This document shows positions 10,484-22,179 of a stretch of 64,000 nt of DNA, in pieces; the stretch's first letter is position 1; each line of letters opens with the position of its first letter. The stretch is taken from positions 62,001 through 126,000 of the forward strand of contig OU015569.1 in the NCBI GenBank assembly GCA_907165135.1, written 5' to 3'. Origin of the DNA: Oikopleura dioica. Taxonomy: Eukaryota > Chordata > Appendicularia > Copelata > Oikopleuridae. The translations under genes and the position numbers were made by a program. The notes under the pieces were generated by a model. That model did no database searches. It saw only the letters and a list, made by a program, of their open reading frames with translations, and was not told the DNA's origin.

Positions 10484-11906
10484 GGCGAATTGGAGGTTTT
10501 TGGACGACTCTGAAAACGTTTTTCTCAGAAAAAGAAAAATCGAAAAGACGTTTTTGACAAATGAAAAATAAAAGACAGTAATTGGCTTTATAAAGGCGCC
10601 AGTGAAAGATCCAGATGAATCTAGACTCAAAATGAAAAAGAACAATAAAATTTGTTTTCTCGCGATTTTTAATGACAAACCAAATAAATTTTCTTGAATA
10701 ATCTTGAACTCGAAAAACCGATCATTTTTCTTACTGTGAAAAGCAATGCTAATAATGGCCTAAATGAAAAAAAAAGAATTCTTTTGGGGTATATTAGTGA
10801 AATGAAGTGGGGCGCGAAATTCGTGGGGGGTTGATTCTAGCGCGAACGGGTTTGGAAAAAAGGCTCATGGTCGAAAGTAAAGTTGAATCTCTGGGTATCT
10901 CGGGAAGAAGCCGGTAAAAGAGGTGAAATCGGAGTTAGAGTATTTCTCGAATTCGGAGAGCTTCAGTTGGACACGAAAATGCTCCAATCAAAAGCCGTGA
11001 GCTGGAGCTGAGTCGACGCCAAGTGACTCACTCGAGAAGACGGTGACTCATCCAAAGCACCGAAATTAGCGTTTTTGAGCTGGAAGAGAGATCAGACAAG
11101 GACGATAAAAATATATTTCCTGAGAAATTACAAAAAAGCGTGTTTTGACCCTTTTTGTTTCAAGCTTTTCGAGTACTATCAGTGCTCAAGTTTGCTTCAT
11201 AATATACCAATAGAAAGCTTAGAGCCTCTTCTAGGGGGATTTGAATTCAAAAAGAGAAATAATGGGCCTAAAAAATTATTTTGATACTATTTAGATACTT
11301 TACTTTGACGGTGATTAAAGGGTACTTCCGGCTTCATTTGTTAGTTCCACAATTTATTTTTTTCAATTTTCTATTCAAATCCCCCTAGAATAGGCTACGA
11401 GCTTTCTTTTGGTACATTATGAAGCATAGTTGAGCACTGATAGTACTCGAAAAGCTTGAAACAAAAAGGGTCAAAACACGCTATTTTGTAATTTCTCAGA
11501 AAATATATTTTTATCGTCCCAAGAAGATTGCTGTTCACGAAGAAAAAATATTGATCGAATTCTTTTCTAATATTATTTTTAGTAAAAAGATATTTTACGC
11601 TATCGATTACCAGGAAATTTCAAATTATTTCAAGTGAAAAACTGTTTCGTTAAATTATTTTTTATGAATTATAAAAAAATCCATTGCTTTCTAGCATCAT
11701 ATCTAAAACTTCGTTTTTCTATTTATAATTCTAGATTTTAGTCTTTTTGAATGCGATTCATTGATTAAAAATCTCGATAAAATTCTCCAGAATCTCCAGA
11801 AAGGCTCGGCAACCTGTGACACATTTCATACTTCACATTTTCCTCTCTCAATTTCAGAAAGAAAAGCTAATTTTTCGCTCAGTTTAGAAATCGAAAAGTA
11901 GAAGCG
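10484..11906. other. Intergenic region between divergent DDX39B and NDUFA13
   Basis: No coding exon seen. This stretch should contain the promoters of both divergent genes. It holds the long inverted repeat described separately, and is AT-rich elsewhere. A G-rich patch lies at about 10805-10860. Confidence 0.6.
11099..11519. repeat. Long inverted repeat (foldback element)
   Basis: The left arm (about 11099-11251) and right arm (about 11373-11518) are reverse complements at roughly 90 % identity, with about 120 bases between them. For example GGACGATAAAAATATATTT on the left pairs with AAATATATTTTTATCGTCC on the right, and TAGGGGGATTTGAAT pairs with ATTCAAATCCCCCTA. The transcript would form a long double-stranded hairpin. 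This looks like a MITE or foldback transposon. Confidence 0.85.
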
Positions 11907-12639
11907 ATGAACCGACTGCTGTGCTCCCGGAGCACCTGCGCTCGGCTCTTCCGAAGCGCCGCTTACCGCCAAGACATGCCTCCTCCAGGCGGCTATCCTC
12001 AAATGCCCTGGCGGCGCAACATTCCCCACCGAGGAATGAGCTACATCCACATGCTCGTCGCCGGCTTCGTCGCTTACTGGCTCGAGCGAACTGTCACTTC
12101 CCGACGCGTCCAGTGGGAACAGGAGTCCTTCTGGGAGGGACAGAACATTGACATGGCTTGCATGCCCCTCTACGAGGCCGAAATCGACAGAGACGAACTC
12201 AGGTATTAAATTCAATAGCGTTCTTCTGTTTAAGTCATTTTTAGGTCTTTGAAAGAACAGATGGAAGGTGAAGCTGTCAACATCGTTGCTTCTGGATTCG
12301 ACCCAACCTGGAAGGTAGACATTGATCTCATTTTTGGCCGAAACAAAGGCTATTTTCGAATTATGATTGAGCTTTAAAATTTCAGGTCGGCGGCCACGGA
12401 ATCGGCGACAACGGCAACCCGGAGTACTGGCCCTCGAACGGCTACACCAGTCCCTACAACTTGGCAATCTTCAAAAACTTCGAAGGCGAGCGCGCTGCAA
12501 AGACCCACTCCTGGTCTCATCAATCCATGGCCCTGTAAGATTCACTTTTTTATTCATTTTTTATCGTTTTTGTAGCAACTCTGCGATGGGACTCGGCGCC
12601 GGAAAATTCGAGCATGTTGGTCCTCGAGGAACTTTCTAA
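11907..12639 (+). CDS. NDUFA13: NADH dehydrogenase 1 alpha subcomplex subunit 13 (GRIM-19)
   Basis: Four exons: 11907-12203, 12245-12315, 12387-12536 and about 12576-12639, joined by short GT-AG introns. After an N-terminal extension of about 22 residues (Arg/Cys/Ser rich, plausibly a mitochondrial presequence), the protein has YRQDMPPPGGYP..RNIPHRGMS, matching the conserved KQDMPPPGGY..RNLPRRGLS start of GRIM-19. A single transmembrane segment follows (LVAGFVAYWL), then a charged helix. It is an accessory subunit of respiratory complex I in the inner membrane. The C-terminus (HSWSHQSMAL..VGPRGTF) is longer than I recall in vertebrate NDUFA13. Confidence 0.88.
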
Positions 12640-12971
12640 TAATTCCCCAAAATATATTTATTCTGCCCTTCGAGTTGCCAAGTTTTGATTTGTCGCGATT
12701 TGCAGTCGGATAAATCAACAATCGTCTAGTCTTTTTTTGCAAAAGAACTTTAGCAAGTTAGACAAGAGGCAGCCTTATTCCCAGCAGATGAATTTCAAGG
12801 CTGTCTCTCCGGAAATTTTAAGGAGCTTGCGTTTTACTCAAAGGAATGGAAATAACAGTCATAAACTGCCATTCGAAGGCTACGTCGGCCTTCAAACTAC
12901 AGTAATCTTTGTGACACAGTATTATTAACTTTCGATTGGAAAAGGCAGCTTCAGATGAGGAAGAAGGTGTT

Positions 12972-13334
12972 TTATTGGGGCGCCTGTTGGATGAGAGTGA
13001 TGTTGTCGCCCTTGAGCAGGATTCGTCCGACGTTTCGTTTGAAGTGAGTCTGGAAATCAAAGTTGAAGATGACTGTAAATAACTCTGGCATACCTTGACG
13101 TGCATTTCTTCGACGTCGTCGAGGACGAGGTTCATGTACTCGTCGAATCCAACGATCACTCCTTCAAGTCTCAAGTTGACGACGTCGTAGAGCCAGATCT
13201 GAGAGTCTTCTTCTTTCCATCATACGAATTTACGAGTGAAATACCTGGACGCGGATCTTCTTCTGGAAAAAGCGGAAAACGAGGTTGATGGGCTGAACCA
13301 TCACCTTCTGCACCTTGTGGCCGTAGCCCGACAT
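12972..13334 (-). CDS. SNRPE: Small nuclear ribonucleoprotein E (SmE)
   Basis: Three exons on minus: about 13334-13248, 13200-13095 and 13051-12972. The predicted protein begins [21 protein letters not shown], continues [24 protein letters not shown] and [11 protein letters not shown], and ends [18 protein letters not shown]. This is the Sm fold with Sm1 ([11 protein letters not shown]) and Sm2 (ILLKGDNI) motifs, almost residue for residue like animal SmE. The role is as a subunit of the heptameric Sm ring on U1, U2, U4 and U5 snRNAs. The start follows a TTTTCAG acceptor. METTL13 ends 187 bases upstream on the same strand, so a shared operon is possible. Confidence 0.95.
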
Positions 13335-13520
13335 TCTGATCGAGCGATTTTCAAAATTCTGAAAAGAAAAATCGAACATCAAGAAAGTGTTTTTGGGCTT
13401 TTCTTTTTCTTTAATTGAACTTTAATTGAAAGTGGAAAATTGTGCATTTCATTGACTTTCAGGAAAAGACGGCGCTTCTTATTCTTCTATTTTTCTTTCG
13501 TTTCTTTCACTTTCCTTCGT

Positions 13521-16500
13521 CTAAAATCGCAAACTCTGGAACATTCTGGCGACGCACTGCGAGTCCTGCTCGCTTTGCCACGTCGCTGCTTTCACAGCCT
13601 CGGCGAGTGGCTTTCGAATGTTGCTCGCCGAGAGCAGGAGCGTCTTGTTGATGTCGCCCTCTGTGCAGTTTCCGACGATCGCCGTGCTGAACACTTTTTC
13701 GCAGCGCTTGACGATCTCGACTCGCTGCTCCGAGTGGCGGCAGACGAGATTGATTGCCAGCACGCCGCCTTCGCGCAGCCCGTTTTTCCACATTTCTAGC
13801 GACGATTCTGTGATGAACGGCTCAGGAGGACACCTAAAACACCTCTTTTAAGGGGAAACGATCGCTGCAAAAAGAGCCCAAATTCGACAGTGACGCTGTT
13901 CAAAGAAGAGGTTCTGTTTTTTTTTTCGGAAAAGGGCCCGTTAGAGTCGGGCGTAAAAAATTAGCTAAAAAACGCGTTATCTGTCGCCGGGGACACTCAA
14001 CCTCAGATTGCGGGACTTCCTTAGGCGGCGCCCTGGAAGCCCCGGTGCCTCCCCGAGGTCGGGAGGGTACACATGTGATGTGGGTTAGGGTTGAAAGAAA
14101 GAGGCCCTAGACGAAGTAGCAGCCCCAGAGAGCGCCCCGACGACTTTATGCATAATTAGATAAGTAGAGGAACGAGAAAGTTGGGCTTCTCAAGTTAGAA
14201 TCGAAATTATGGTGTTCGTTCAGCAAAGTTTGTTACCTCAAGGCAAGCGAGGGATCCTTCTGATCGACGTCCAAAATGATCAGATCGTATTGCTCCTTCC
14301 TTTCCTCCAAAAATTTAAGCCCGTCCGCGACGACGACGTTGCAGGTCTCCGGCAGATCAAAGTACACTCTCGCAATTTTCACCATGACGGGGTCGATTTC
14401 GACGGAAGTCAACGCGGCGGCCGGATATCGCGCTTCCAGGAAGTTCGACAAAACGCCGCCGCCAAGGCCGATTACCAGCACTTTCGGTTCTTTTACGTTC
14501 TTGGCGATCATGTCCAGCGCCGAGACGAGTCCGTAGTAGTACTCCGAAGCGACGTAGCTCTTGTCGAATATCCTTCTCAGTTTCTGAAAAGAGAATTGCT
14601 TCAATTCTCAAAGAAATATTTCGCACCGTTATTTTCTTTTTGCCTTTTTTGACGCGTTCAAACTCCATCTTTACTTTGCACTCTGACTGGACCAAAGTGG
14701 GCTGGTTCTTGAAAATGAGTCTTCTGTAGGCGCACTCGCTTCCGTCCTGCCCTCTCGCCTTCGACTCCTCGATGATGTACTCGCCGGAGAGTTCGCTTTT
14801 GCCGGAAGCGACGTAGCTCCTCGCCTGGTCCTCGCCCTCCGTCAAAAACGGAATCTGCCGGTCGTAGCATTTTCTGTGCTTGAGTTCTTTCACCAGCCAG
14901 GAGAGCTCTTCCTAAACCAAAACTAGAAAACAAAAGGAAATCTCTCTTACCAACCTTGACCTGATCGTTGTTTCCGTACGAGTGGACCATGTTCTTCAAA
15001 ACATAGACCATTCGCTTGAAACCGCCGCCTGTCATGTCTCTCAGCTCATTCAGAAACTGCTTTCGCCCTTGCGGACTACTGTAGCTCCAGTCGAACTCGC
15101 GCCCAGCCGCCACGATGAAAAAAGCCATGTCTCTCACTCCTCGGCTGTCGTCCACTACGTACAGGTCGAAGCGAGGCACGTCGCTGCCTTTGCTGTACAT
15201 CGAGAAATGCACTAAATAAGAATTACCTCTTTCTGTCGATCAATAGATAGAACGGATAGAAATAGAAAAAGAATTGGGCTGTTTACGAAGCCTAATTCTC
15301 TATTTGCGCGAAAGTAGGTTATCATAATTTATTTTGACGACAAAAATCGCATCTTTGCAAATATCCAACTGAGATTTTACTATGTTTACTAGCAAAAGTA
15401 GCGCCCTCGGCTGATTTTTGAGGTATAAAAAGGGAGCTTTGAGCTTTTTTATATCGAAAATAAAATAAAATGAAACTGAACCCGAAAACGAGGCAACAAT
15501 AATTTGTCGTACGAAGAAATGGTCTTCAAAAATTATGATGATATCGACAGAACGTACAATAAAAAATGAAACTGAAGCTGTAGTTCCGGGCAAGTGAAAA
15601 AGCTAAAAAAAATAAAATGAAAAATAAACTTCCACTAACAAAAAAGAAAGTAGATTTACCTTCTGACTGCAGCGTTCTCGAGACCAAGCCCTTGAGCTGG
15701 CTCCATTCTTGTCTGCTTTTGCAAAAGTCCGAGATTTCATCCGCGGTGTATGCTCTCATCGGTTTAGGGTTCGAGTGCGCTTCCACCGCTGGGAATATCT
15801 CCATCAGCTTGTCCGGAGCGGTTCCGTCCTTGTATCTCAATCTGGTGAGGACGATGACGAAGACGGGCAGTGGAATGACGCCGTCTTCGCTGCCCGAGGG
15901 AATGTGCTCGTGCAGGCGCAGCATCCAGCCTTTGCGCAGCTCGAATTCTTGCGCCACGAACTTGGCGATGTGTTCCTGCGCCAGAGTAATGAGGATGTAG
16001 CGCCCGCCAGACTTGAGCACGCGGCCGATTTCGTCGAACATCCGCGCGATCAGCTGACACGTCTCGTCGCTGTCGTCCACCATCATCGCGTCCAAGGTGC
16101 CTTTGTCGATCACGCAGTTGAATTGCTGGTCTCTTTCGCGGCTCAATCCCTTCAAATCTTCAATTTAAAGAACTCATGGAACACGACAGCCTGTGTCCGC
16201 ACTCCGGATCCTGAGTCAGGGCATCCTTTTTACTAAAGAAAGCCTGTGTTTTGAGCCCAGACCTGTACTTGAGTTCAGTAACATCGCCGACTTCGTAAAT
16301 CATCTGTCGCTTCGACTCTTCGGCCTTTTTCTGCATTCGTTTGATGACGTTTTCGGAGATGTCGATGTTGGTGATGAGTTTGCACTTCTGCCTGATCGAA
16401 TGAGAATTAACGCGCTTTCCGAAGAATCTGTCTTACATGTCGTGCAGCTCGTCGGAGAGTTCCGAATTGCCGCAGCCGACCATGAGGATTTCGTCTTCCG

Positions 16501-16639
16501 GCTTGACGTATTTGATGAAGTACTCGTTCAGTTCCATGTAGGAGCCATACCACTCGAAGGGGTCTTTTCTTTTGTTGAAAAAGTCGGTCCAGTAGTCTTT
16601 CTTGGCGAAATCGGTCCCACGCTTCGGCAATAAATTCAT
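13521..16639 (-). CDS. METTL13: eEF1A lysine and N-terminal methyltransferase (METTL13)
   Basis: Start at ATG 16639, preceded by TTTTTTCAG. The N-terminus (MNLLPKRGTDFAKKDYWTDF, then FEWYGSYMELNEY) and the SAM-binding MVGCGNSELSDELHD match METTL13. The first methyltransferase domain continues at about 16155-15660 (VIDKGTLDAMM, VLKSGGRYILITLAQ). The second domain is at 14604-14237 with PKVLVIGLGGGVLSNFL, LTSVEIDPVMVKIA and YDLIILDVDQKD, then EGGVLAINLVCR in the last exon (13830-13521). Two fused methyltransferase domains are the family hallmark; they modify the eEF1A N-terminus and a lysine, tuning translation. The introns at 15212-15660 and 14236-13838 are long for this window. Confidence 0.93.
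13985..14145. other. GC-rich structured block in a METTL13 intron with a telomere-complement motif
   Basis: It lies in the roughly 400-base intron 14236-13838. It contains a CCTCCC..GGGAGG hairpin (about 14051-14069) and several runs of paired GC sequence. On minus it carries CAACCCTAACCC (about 14085-14096), and T-runs follow (CGCGTTTTTTAGC). No ORF seen. Identity unknown. Confidence 0.4.
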
Positions 16640-16858
16640 TTCTGCCGCTTTCTGAAAAAACGGCTTTTTAGAAATTAATTTTATTTAAAAAATGACTCGA
16701 GCGTTAATAATAAAGCACGCATTTTTTTCGTAAAAATGTCAATTTCTCGTAGCAGATGAAAAAAAGGGAGGAAGTCGGAAATTTTTAAAATTTCCCGCGC
16801 TGAGAAAGAGCTCCGTGGAGCCATGCGCTGCGATGACTCATCGACTCAGCCAGCGGGT

Positions 16859-16988
16859 CTGAGCTCGCCAACCTGTGTAGAAAACCTGAGTCAGGGTCTG
16901 AAAGATCTTCAATGAAAAGCCAGCGGCTTCGCAAAATTACTTTTCAGACCCTGACTCAGGTTTTCCACACAGGCAGCCTAGCTGACCC
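16859..16988. repeat. Family A foldback MITE
   Basis: Two inverted arms are present: AACCTGTGTAGAAAACCTGA on the left and its near reverse complement ending at about 16975 on the right, enclosing a small AAGCC-type spacer. It lies between METTL13 and the HORMA gene. The right end is degraded. Confidence 0.85.
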
Positions 16989-17143
16989 AACAATTGATCC
17001 CAGCTTCAGTCCTTTTCTACAGTAATACGCATATTTTTCATTGTAACAATCCTTCAAATTTCATAACTGTTAACTCATAGTTGATAACTTATCAGTTTAT
17101 TTATTCAATAAAAAAGGGAAAAGGAGTAGAAACAGTGAAAAAA

Positions 17144-18067
17144 CTACCAGCCAGAGGGAGAACTGTCGCCGTCGTCCTCCTTTTTTCCGGCCTGAACTCC
17201 GATGGTTCTAATCTTGTGGAAGGGCGTCTTGCATCCCCGCTCGAAGAGCGTCCTTGCCCTCTTCACTTCTGGTTGTCTGGAAGAGTGGAAGTCTTCTAAG
17301 TCGAGTTTTTCTGGCGCCTGATCGTTGAGCACCACTTGCTAAAAGAAGAAGATCGATTCTGGACTGGAAATCTAAGACTTACGATGGAGAATTTCACGTC
17401 GTCGAGCGGAGTTTTGGGAATTTTCTTTTTGATTCCTTGAAGAAGATCTTCCGCTTCGTTTCTCAGCTGCGCGTCCTCGTCTTCAGTTAAGTCGATCACC
17501 GCGTGTTCGTCCATTTCTTTGCAAATGTCCGTCTCTTTGATGCCGAAGCCGTACACTTCCAGCGGCTTCTTTTCTGGAGCATTCTGAAATTTAATTTTCA
17601 AGAAATGAAACCATGATTTTCGAACTAACCCCCTTTCCGATGCAAATGAAGACTTTGGAGAGCCATCCTTTTTCCGCCAAGTTGAAAATCGTGCGAAGCC
17701 AGCCCTTCATAGAATCGGCATTGTCATTTCCGCTCTCTTCGAATGGATTGAGAACCTGAACTTTCATGTCTCCCGCAGTCCTCGACGTGAACTCATCTTC
17801 CGCAAAGGCGAGTCGCTGCCTGCAGACTTCGGAGATTCCAATCACCAGCATTTTCTTCACGAATCGCCTCGACACGTAGACTGACGTCGGCGTTTTTTGA
17901 AAGAGGAACTCTTTCGCTGTTTCTGAAAAAATTGAATTAAAATTCTCTAGAATTGGCTGGAAATTAAAATTACCTTGTTTGGAGGGGCGAATCATCTGAG
18001 CAGTTGATGTTCCTCCTCCCGCAAAATTGATTCTCTTCTCAGCTCGTTTTTTCGGCATTTTCTCCAT
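17144..18067 (-). CDS. HORMA-domain protein (HORMAD-like)
   Basis: About four exons on minus: 18067-17975, about 17922-17630, 17584-17384 and 17338-17144. The core reads SVYVSRRFVKKMLVIGISEVC, then AGDMKVQVLNPF, a WLRTIFNLAEKGWLSKVFICI helix/strand and PLEVYGFGIK. This order matches the HORMAD1/2 core: a leading helix VKRLLAVSVSCI.., then KWM.G.YDAL.KKYLRMVVLAI, and PLE.Y.FKF. HORMA proteins organise meiotic chromosome axes and checkpoints. The protein (about 225 residues) is shorter than HORMAD1/2 and ends in a basic tail. Its neighbour on the same strand is a Vasa-like helicase, so a germline role fits. Sequence divergence keeps the subfamily open (MAD2L2 and Hop1-like are alternatives). 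Confidence 0.62.
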
Positions 18068-18544
18068 ATTTTTTTATGTGGAAAATGATGGTTTCGGACG
18101 AGTCACGACCGTTTAAATACGCCTCGAAACACGTGGTCAGCAAGGTCTGGAGCCAATCGCTATCTTGGACACTTTTGAGTCGAAGAAATCGGAGCAGCGC
18201 GGGCAGCGGCGTTGAAATCATAGATGAGTATTTTTTTTTCAATTCGATTTTCTCGAATTTTTTGCTGCGGAATTTGAAATTTGGGGCTATCCTTCAGTAC
18301 CTTGATTACTGGGCTTGACAACCTGAGACAGTAATTAGATAATAGCTTGACTGCGTTCAGAATTGTTCACTACTCATGGTACAAGGAAAATTCAGTTTTC
18401 GATTGTTGTTTTATTTCAAAATTTTATTTGTCAGTAAATAGTTGATGGACTCAATTTCTGATGGTTACAAGCAGAACTTTGGTTTCAAATAATTCAAAAG
18501 GAAATATCAATAAAGAAAGCAGTAAGATGAGTAGCTCTTGGATT

Positions 18545-21500
18545 TTAGGATTCGTCGAAGCCACCAAGAGCGAGTCGGAATTTTTCTTGCGCTTCGGGAG
18601 AGTCGTCCTCCTTGTTTTCGTCCTCATCGTCGCTCTCGCCAATGAGCGTCGGGCAGGACTTGGAGGAAGCAGCTTTCGACGAGATTCGACTGGTAACGCT
18701 GGCAGCGTCGTTGCTCTTCTCCTCCTCGTCCGAATCGGGAGTGTTGTCGGCCATTTCTTGAAGCCACTCTGGCACCTCAGCCTTCACGTCCTAAGTAGAT
18801 TGATTGAAAACGATTTCCAGTATTCGTAATTTACCTTCATGAGTTTGACGAGGATGGGGACTTTTTTCTCGTCGCTGAATCTTCCTCCTTCTTGGATGAA
18901 GGTGACGGCTGTGCCCGGTCGACCAACGCGTCCAGTGCGCCCGATTCGGTGGATGAAGTCGTCGTGGAAGTACTCGATGTCGGAGCAGTCGAAGTTGACG
19001 ATCAAGTCGACCGCGGGAATGTCCAATCCACGGGCGGCCACGTTAGTGGCGATCAAAACGTGGCAGTTGGTCGTGGCAAAAGTCCAAAGCGCGAATTCCC
19101 GCTGCTCCTGGGATCGATCGCCGTGCATCGTCATGCAAGTGAAATCCATGGACTCGGAGAGCATGCAGCCCAAGTAGTCGACTCGCGTTTTTGTGTTGGC
19201 GAAAACGAGCGCCTTCTTGCCGCTGCCGATTTGAAATTCCTCGAGGACGGACCTGAGCTGCTCGAACTTGTTGTTCAGCCCTTCGACTTTGATCACTTGT
19301 TGCTTCACGGACGCGCTATTTTAAAAAATTAGTTCAATTAAAAGAACAAAAAGATGGAGCGTTTTTACCATGGAGCGTTGAGAATTCCGCACTGAGCGTA
19401 CAAGTAATCTGGGCGCAGAAACTTGTTGGCGAAAACCTGCACTTCAGCGGGAAAGGTAGCGGAAGTAAGGACCTTGCTGACTGGACCCGCGCTACTGCGT
19501 TTTTCCTTGATCTTGTTGATGATGATGTTGTTGAGTTCGCCGAAGCCGTTGTCCAGCATTCGATCTGCTTCGTCCAGGACGACGAACTCGCAACTCTCAA
19601 AGTGTTGCTACAAGTTTTTTAAGGGGTAGTCTTATTTGATCGCTCATCACCTTAGTTGCACCTTCGACGCTTGGAAACAAGATGTCAGCGACGCGGCCGG
19701 GAGTGCCAACGATGATGTCCGCTCCAAACGCGTGGAAGCGCTGGGTAGAGCGCTTCGTGCCGCCGTAGAGGTTGCAGATCTTGATCTCCTCGCCTGAAAG
19801 TAATTGCTCGAAAGAGAGATCAGAAAAAGGACTTACGCTCGAGTCCACGAGTTAGTTTGATCGCTTCCTTGGCAATTTGAATCGCCAGTTCGCGCGTTGG
19901 CGTCATGATCAACGCTCGAGGGTCGATTCCGATGACATCGACGCCCGGAATTCCAGATTCGTCCTCGTTTGGGAATTTCTTCTCTCTTGAAAAAGAAGTG
20001 GCTTTTTGAAAACGTTCAAACTGAATATGATTACCTTTTGTTGGTCAAAATGTGGTTGATGATTGGAATCAAGAACGCTCCCGTCTTTCCAGAGCCGGTT
20101 TGGGCATTGACGAGAATGTCCTGTTGCTCTTGAATCGGGCGCATCGACACTCGCTGGACGAGAAGCGGCTTTTCCCAGCCGTAAACGCTCAGGTTCCTCT
20201 TCAACTTCTCGTTGAGTTGAGTGAGATCGTCGAAGGAGTTGCAGAGATACTTCTCCGGGGCGATAATTTCGACCTCGTCCTTGACAGCTTGGGTGACCTG
20301 GAAATGGAGGCTTTCGATCTTTTCGAGTTCTTCGCCGAGATCGTTGTTTTTGTGCAGCTCCTCGTTGTCTTCAAGCGCGTGGCAAATGTGCCCGCTGTAG
20401 AGCCGATTGTCTATAATCAAAGTTTGTCGATTCATTTTTTCAACTTCTACTTTGAGCAAATTTTTCTGATCTAAATAAACTTACTGTCCATGAGTCGATT
20501 GAAAATATTCATTTCCGCTTCCGTCAGCTTTTCAGAAGAGCCATCGCTTCCATCTTCATTCCCGAATCCTCCTTTCTTCTTCTCCGGCTTGGTTTCGGAT
20601 TTCTCCGATTTCTGATCGCTGGAGTCTTCATCCTCCTTTTTCTCTTCGCCGGAAAAAGCTGATTTTGGGGAGCGCCCATCTCGCCAGCATCTTCTTTGTC
20701 CGTTTCGTCTTCTTCTGTATCAGAGCCGCAAGAAGGAACGTCTGCCTCGGAGGAGGCGCCAGAGTTTTCGCCAATTTTGGTGACATCTTGGAATCCACCG
20801 CCTTTAGCACTATTCATCGCCCTCTTTTTCTCCAGGAATTTTTGGTGAGCGTTGAAGTAGGCGAGATCGACCTTTTCCCCGGCATTAGGGCCTTCTTCGT
20901 GCTTGTAAGTGTACTCTCGATCGAAGATCCAGGGGTGCTCCTTGTCTTTGAAGAAATCCAATCGGCGCTGGAAGTGCTCGTCTCGGTGGAAGCCGGCTTT
21001 TCGATTATTATTGTCATCGCCTTAAAAACTCTTAAAAAGGAGCGCTAGTTGAATTCGATTTTACCGTTTTGCTCGTCCCCAAAGGCAGCGGCTTTTGGAC
21101 CGTCCTCGTCACCGCCCTGAGAATCTTCTTCGACCAAGTTTTCATTTTCAGAACCGCTGTTTTCTGCGTTCTTTTGAAGCTAGAAGTTGTTCGGCTTTTC
21201 GGCTTCTCGTTGTTGTTGTCAGCGCCGAAAGGAGTCGTGGATGGGCCGGAGTTGCTATTCTTGCCCTAAAGAAAAGTATTAGAGCTTACTCTTTCTGGGC
21301 TCGAAAAGCTGAGTCAGGGCTTCAATTAGCTCAAATCTAATGACTTACGGATGAATTCTCGGTAGATGGAGTAGGAGTCTCGGCGGAAGACAATGTGGAT
21401 TGAGAAGAGGCAATTTCGGCGATTCCCTGCATGGTGTCGTCTTGTCCGCTCGAAGTTTGGGAAGTGGCAATTACTAAATTGTTGTTTTCGTCGGTTTTTG

Positions 21501-21570
21501 TCATTTTTAGCGTTTTTCTCTCTCGAAAAGTGTGGCTTTTGCCCGGCTCACCTGGTTTTATATGCGCCAT
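18545..21570 (-). CDS. DEAD-box RNA helicase, Vasa/DDX3-like
   Basis: A long Asn/Ser/Glu-rich N-terminus (21570-20500) with an HFQRR..DFFKDKEHPWIF segment precedes the helicase core. The core has NAQTGSGKTGAFLIPII (Walker A), ALIMTPTRELAIQ, GGTKR, VGTPGRVADIL, VVLDEADRMLDNGF, TSATFP, ALVFANTK, ATNVAARGLDIPAVD and HRIGRTGRVGRPG. The C-terminal VPEWLQEMADNTPDSDEEE followed by an acidic tail resembles the EVPAWLEEIA tail of Vasa and PL10. The Q-motif region (EKPLLVQRVSMRPIQEQQDI) is divergent from the usual PTPVQ..A.P. It acts in RNA remodelling, probably translation of germline mRNAs. Introns are at about 18830, 19330, 19620, 19830, 20035 and 20490. Assignment to Vasa rather than DDX3 is uncertain. 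Confidence 0.78.
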
Positions 21571-22179
21571 TTTGAAAGTTCGCGATCAAGGCGGTTGATT
21601 CTTTTTCAATCTCGACAAAAAGTAAAGTTTTCCTCTTTTTCTCGAGCAGTCGAAAAGTGAACTGACAACTCTGGCCAGGTAAGGAGCACTTTTAAACTGG
21701 TTTGTTGAGAATTCGACTCGTTTTCGAGCAAAAACGGGAATCATGGAAGAAAAAGCGCTTCTTTCTGAAAACGCTCGTTTTCGAGTCGAAAAAGGTTTTA
21801 GTAACTGAGCTACAGGAAGATCAGCGATTGATAGTACTGTTCGTTACAGTCAGTAACATTTATTACTGAAATTTTAAGACTTAATTTCAAAGCTAATTTC
21901 GAGCTAGAAAAACGGCTCGAAAACGCCATTTTCGCGAGAAAATTCGCATGAATCATTTTTGCTTTTTCGCAGACTGCGAATTCGAGCATCAGCCTTTTAT
22001 CGAAGTGAAAGTATTTTTCTTCATTTTTGGAAAGAATAAGGCCTAAGGGCGAACCCACGCCGTCATGCATCCAGCGAGATTGTTGTCTCGCTCTGGCGCG
22101 CACTACTCGCAGAAAAGTACCGTCGAAAATTACTAAATTACTATTTTTACTATTTTAAAAGGCGAAAAGAAGAGGGGCG
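21571..22179. other. Intergenic region, divergent promoters
   Basis: Lies between the Vasa-like gene (minus) and the zinc-finger gene (plus). No exon, repeat-family copy or clear motif seen. It has many TTTTCGAG/CTCGAAAA repeats of short length. Confidence 0.5.

Noticed and set aside
16190-16285. Possible family A copy in a METTL13 intron
   Set aside because: Only CCTGTGT and CCTGAGTCAGGG fragments remain in altered spacing; too degraded to list as a copy, though it may be a relic.
18039-18242. 67-codon minus-strand ORF upstream of the HORMA gene
   Set aside because: No domain, overlaps the likely promoter and start of the HORMA gene, and no frame-preserving splice was seen.
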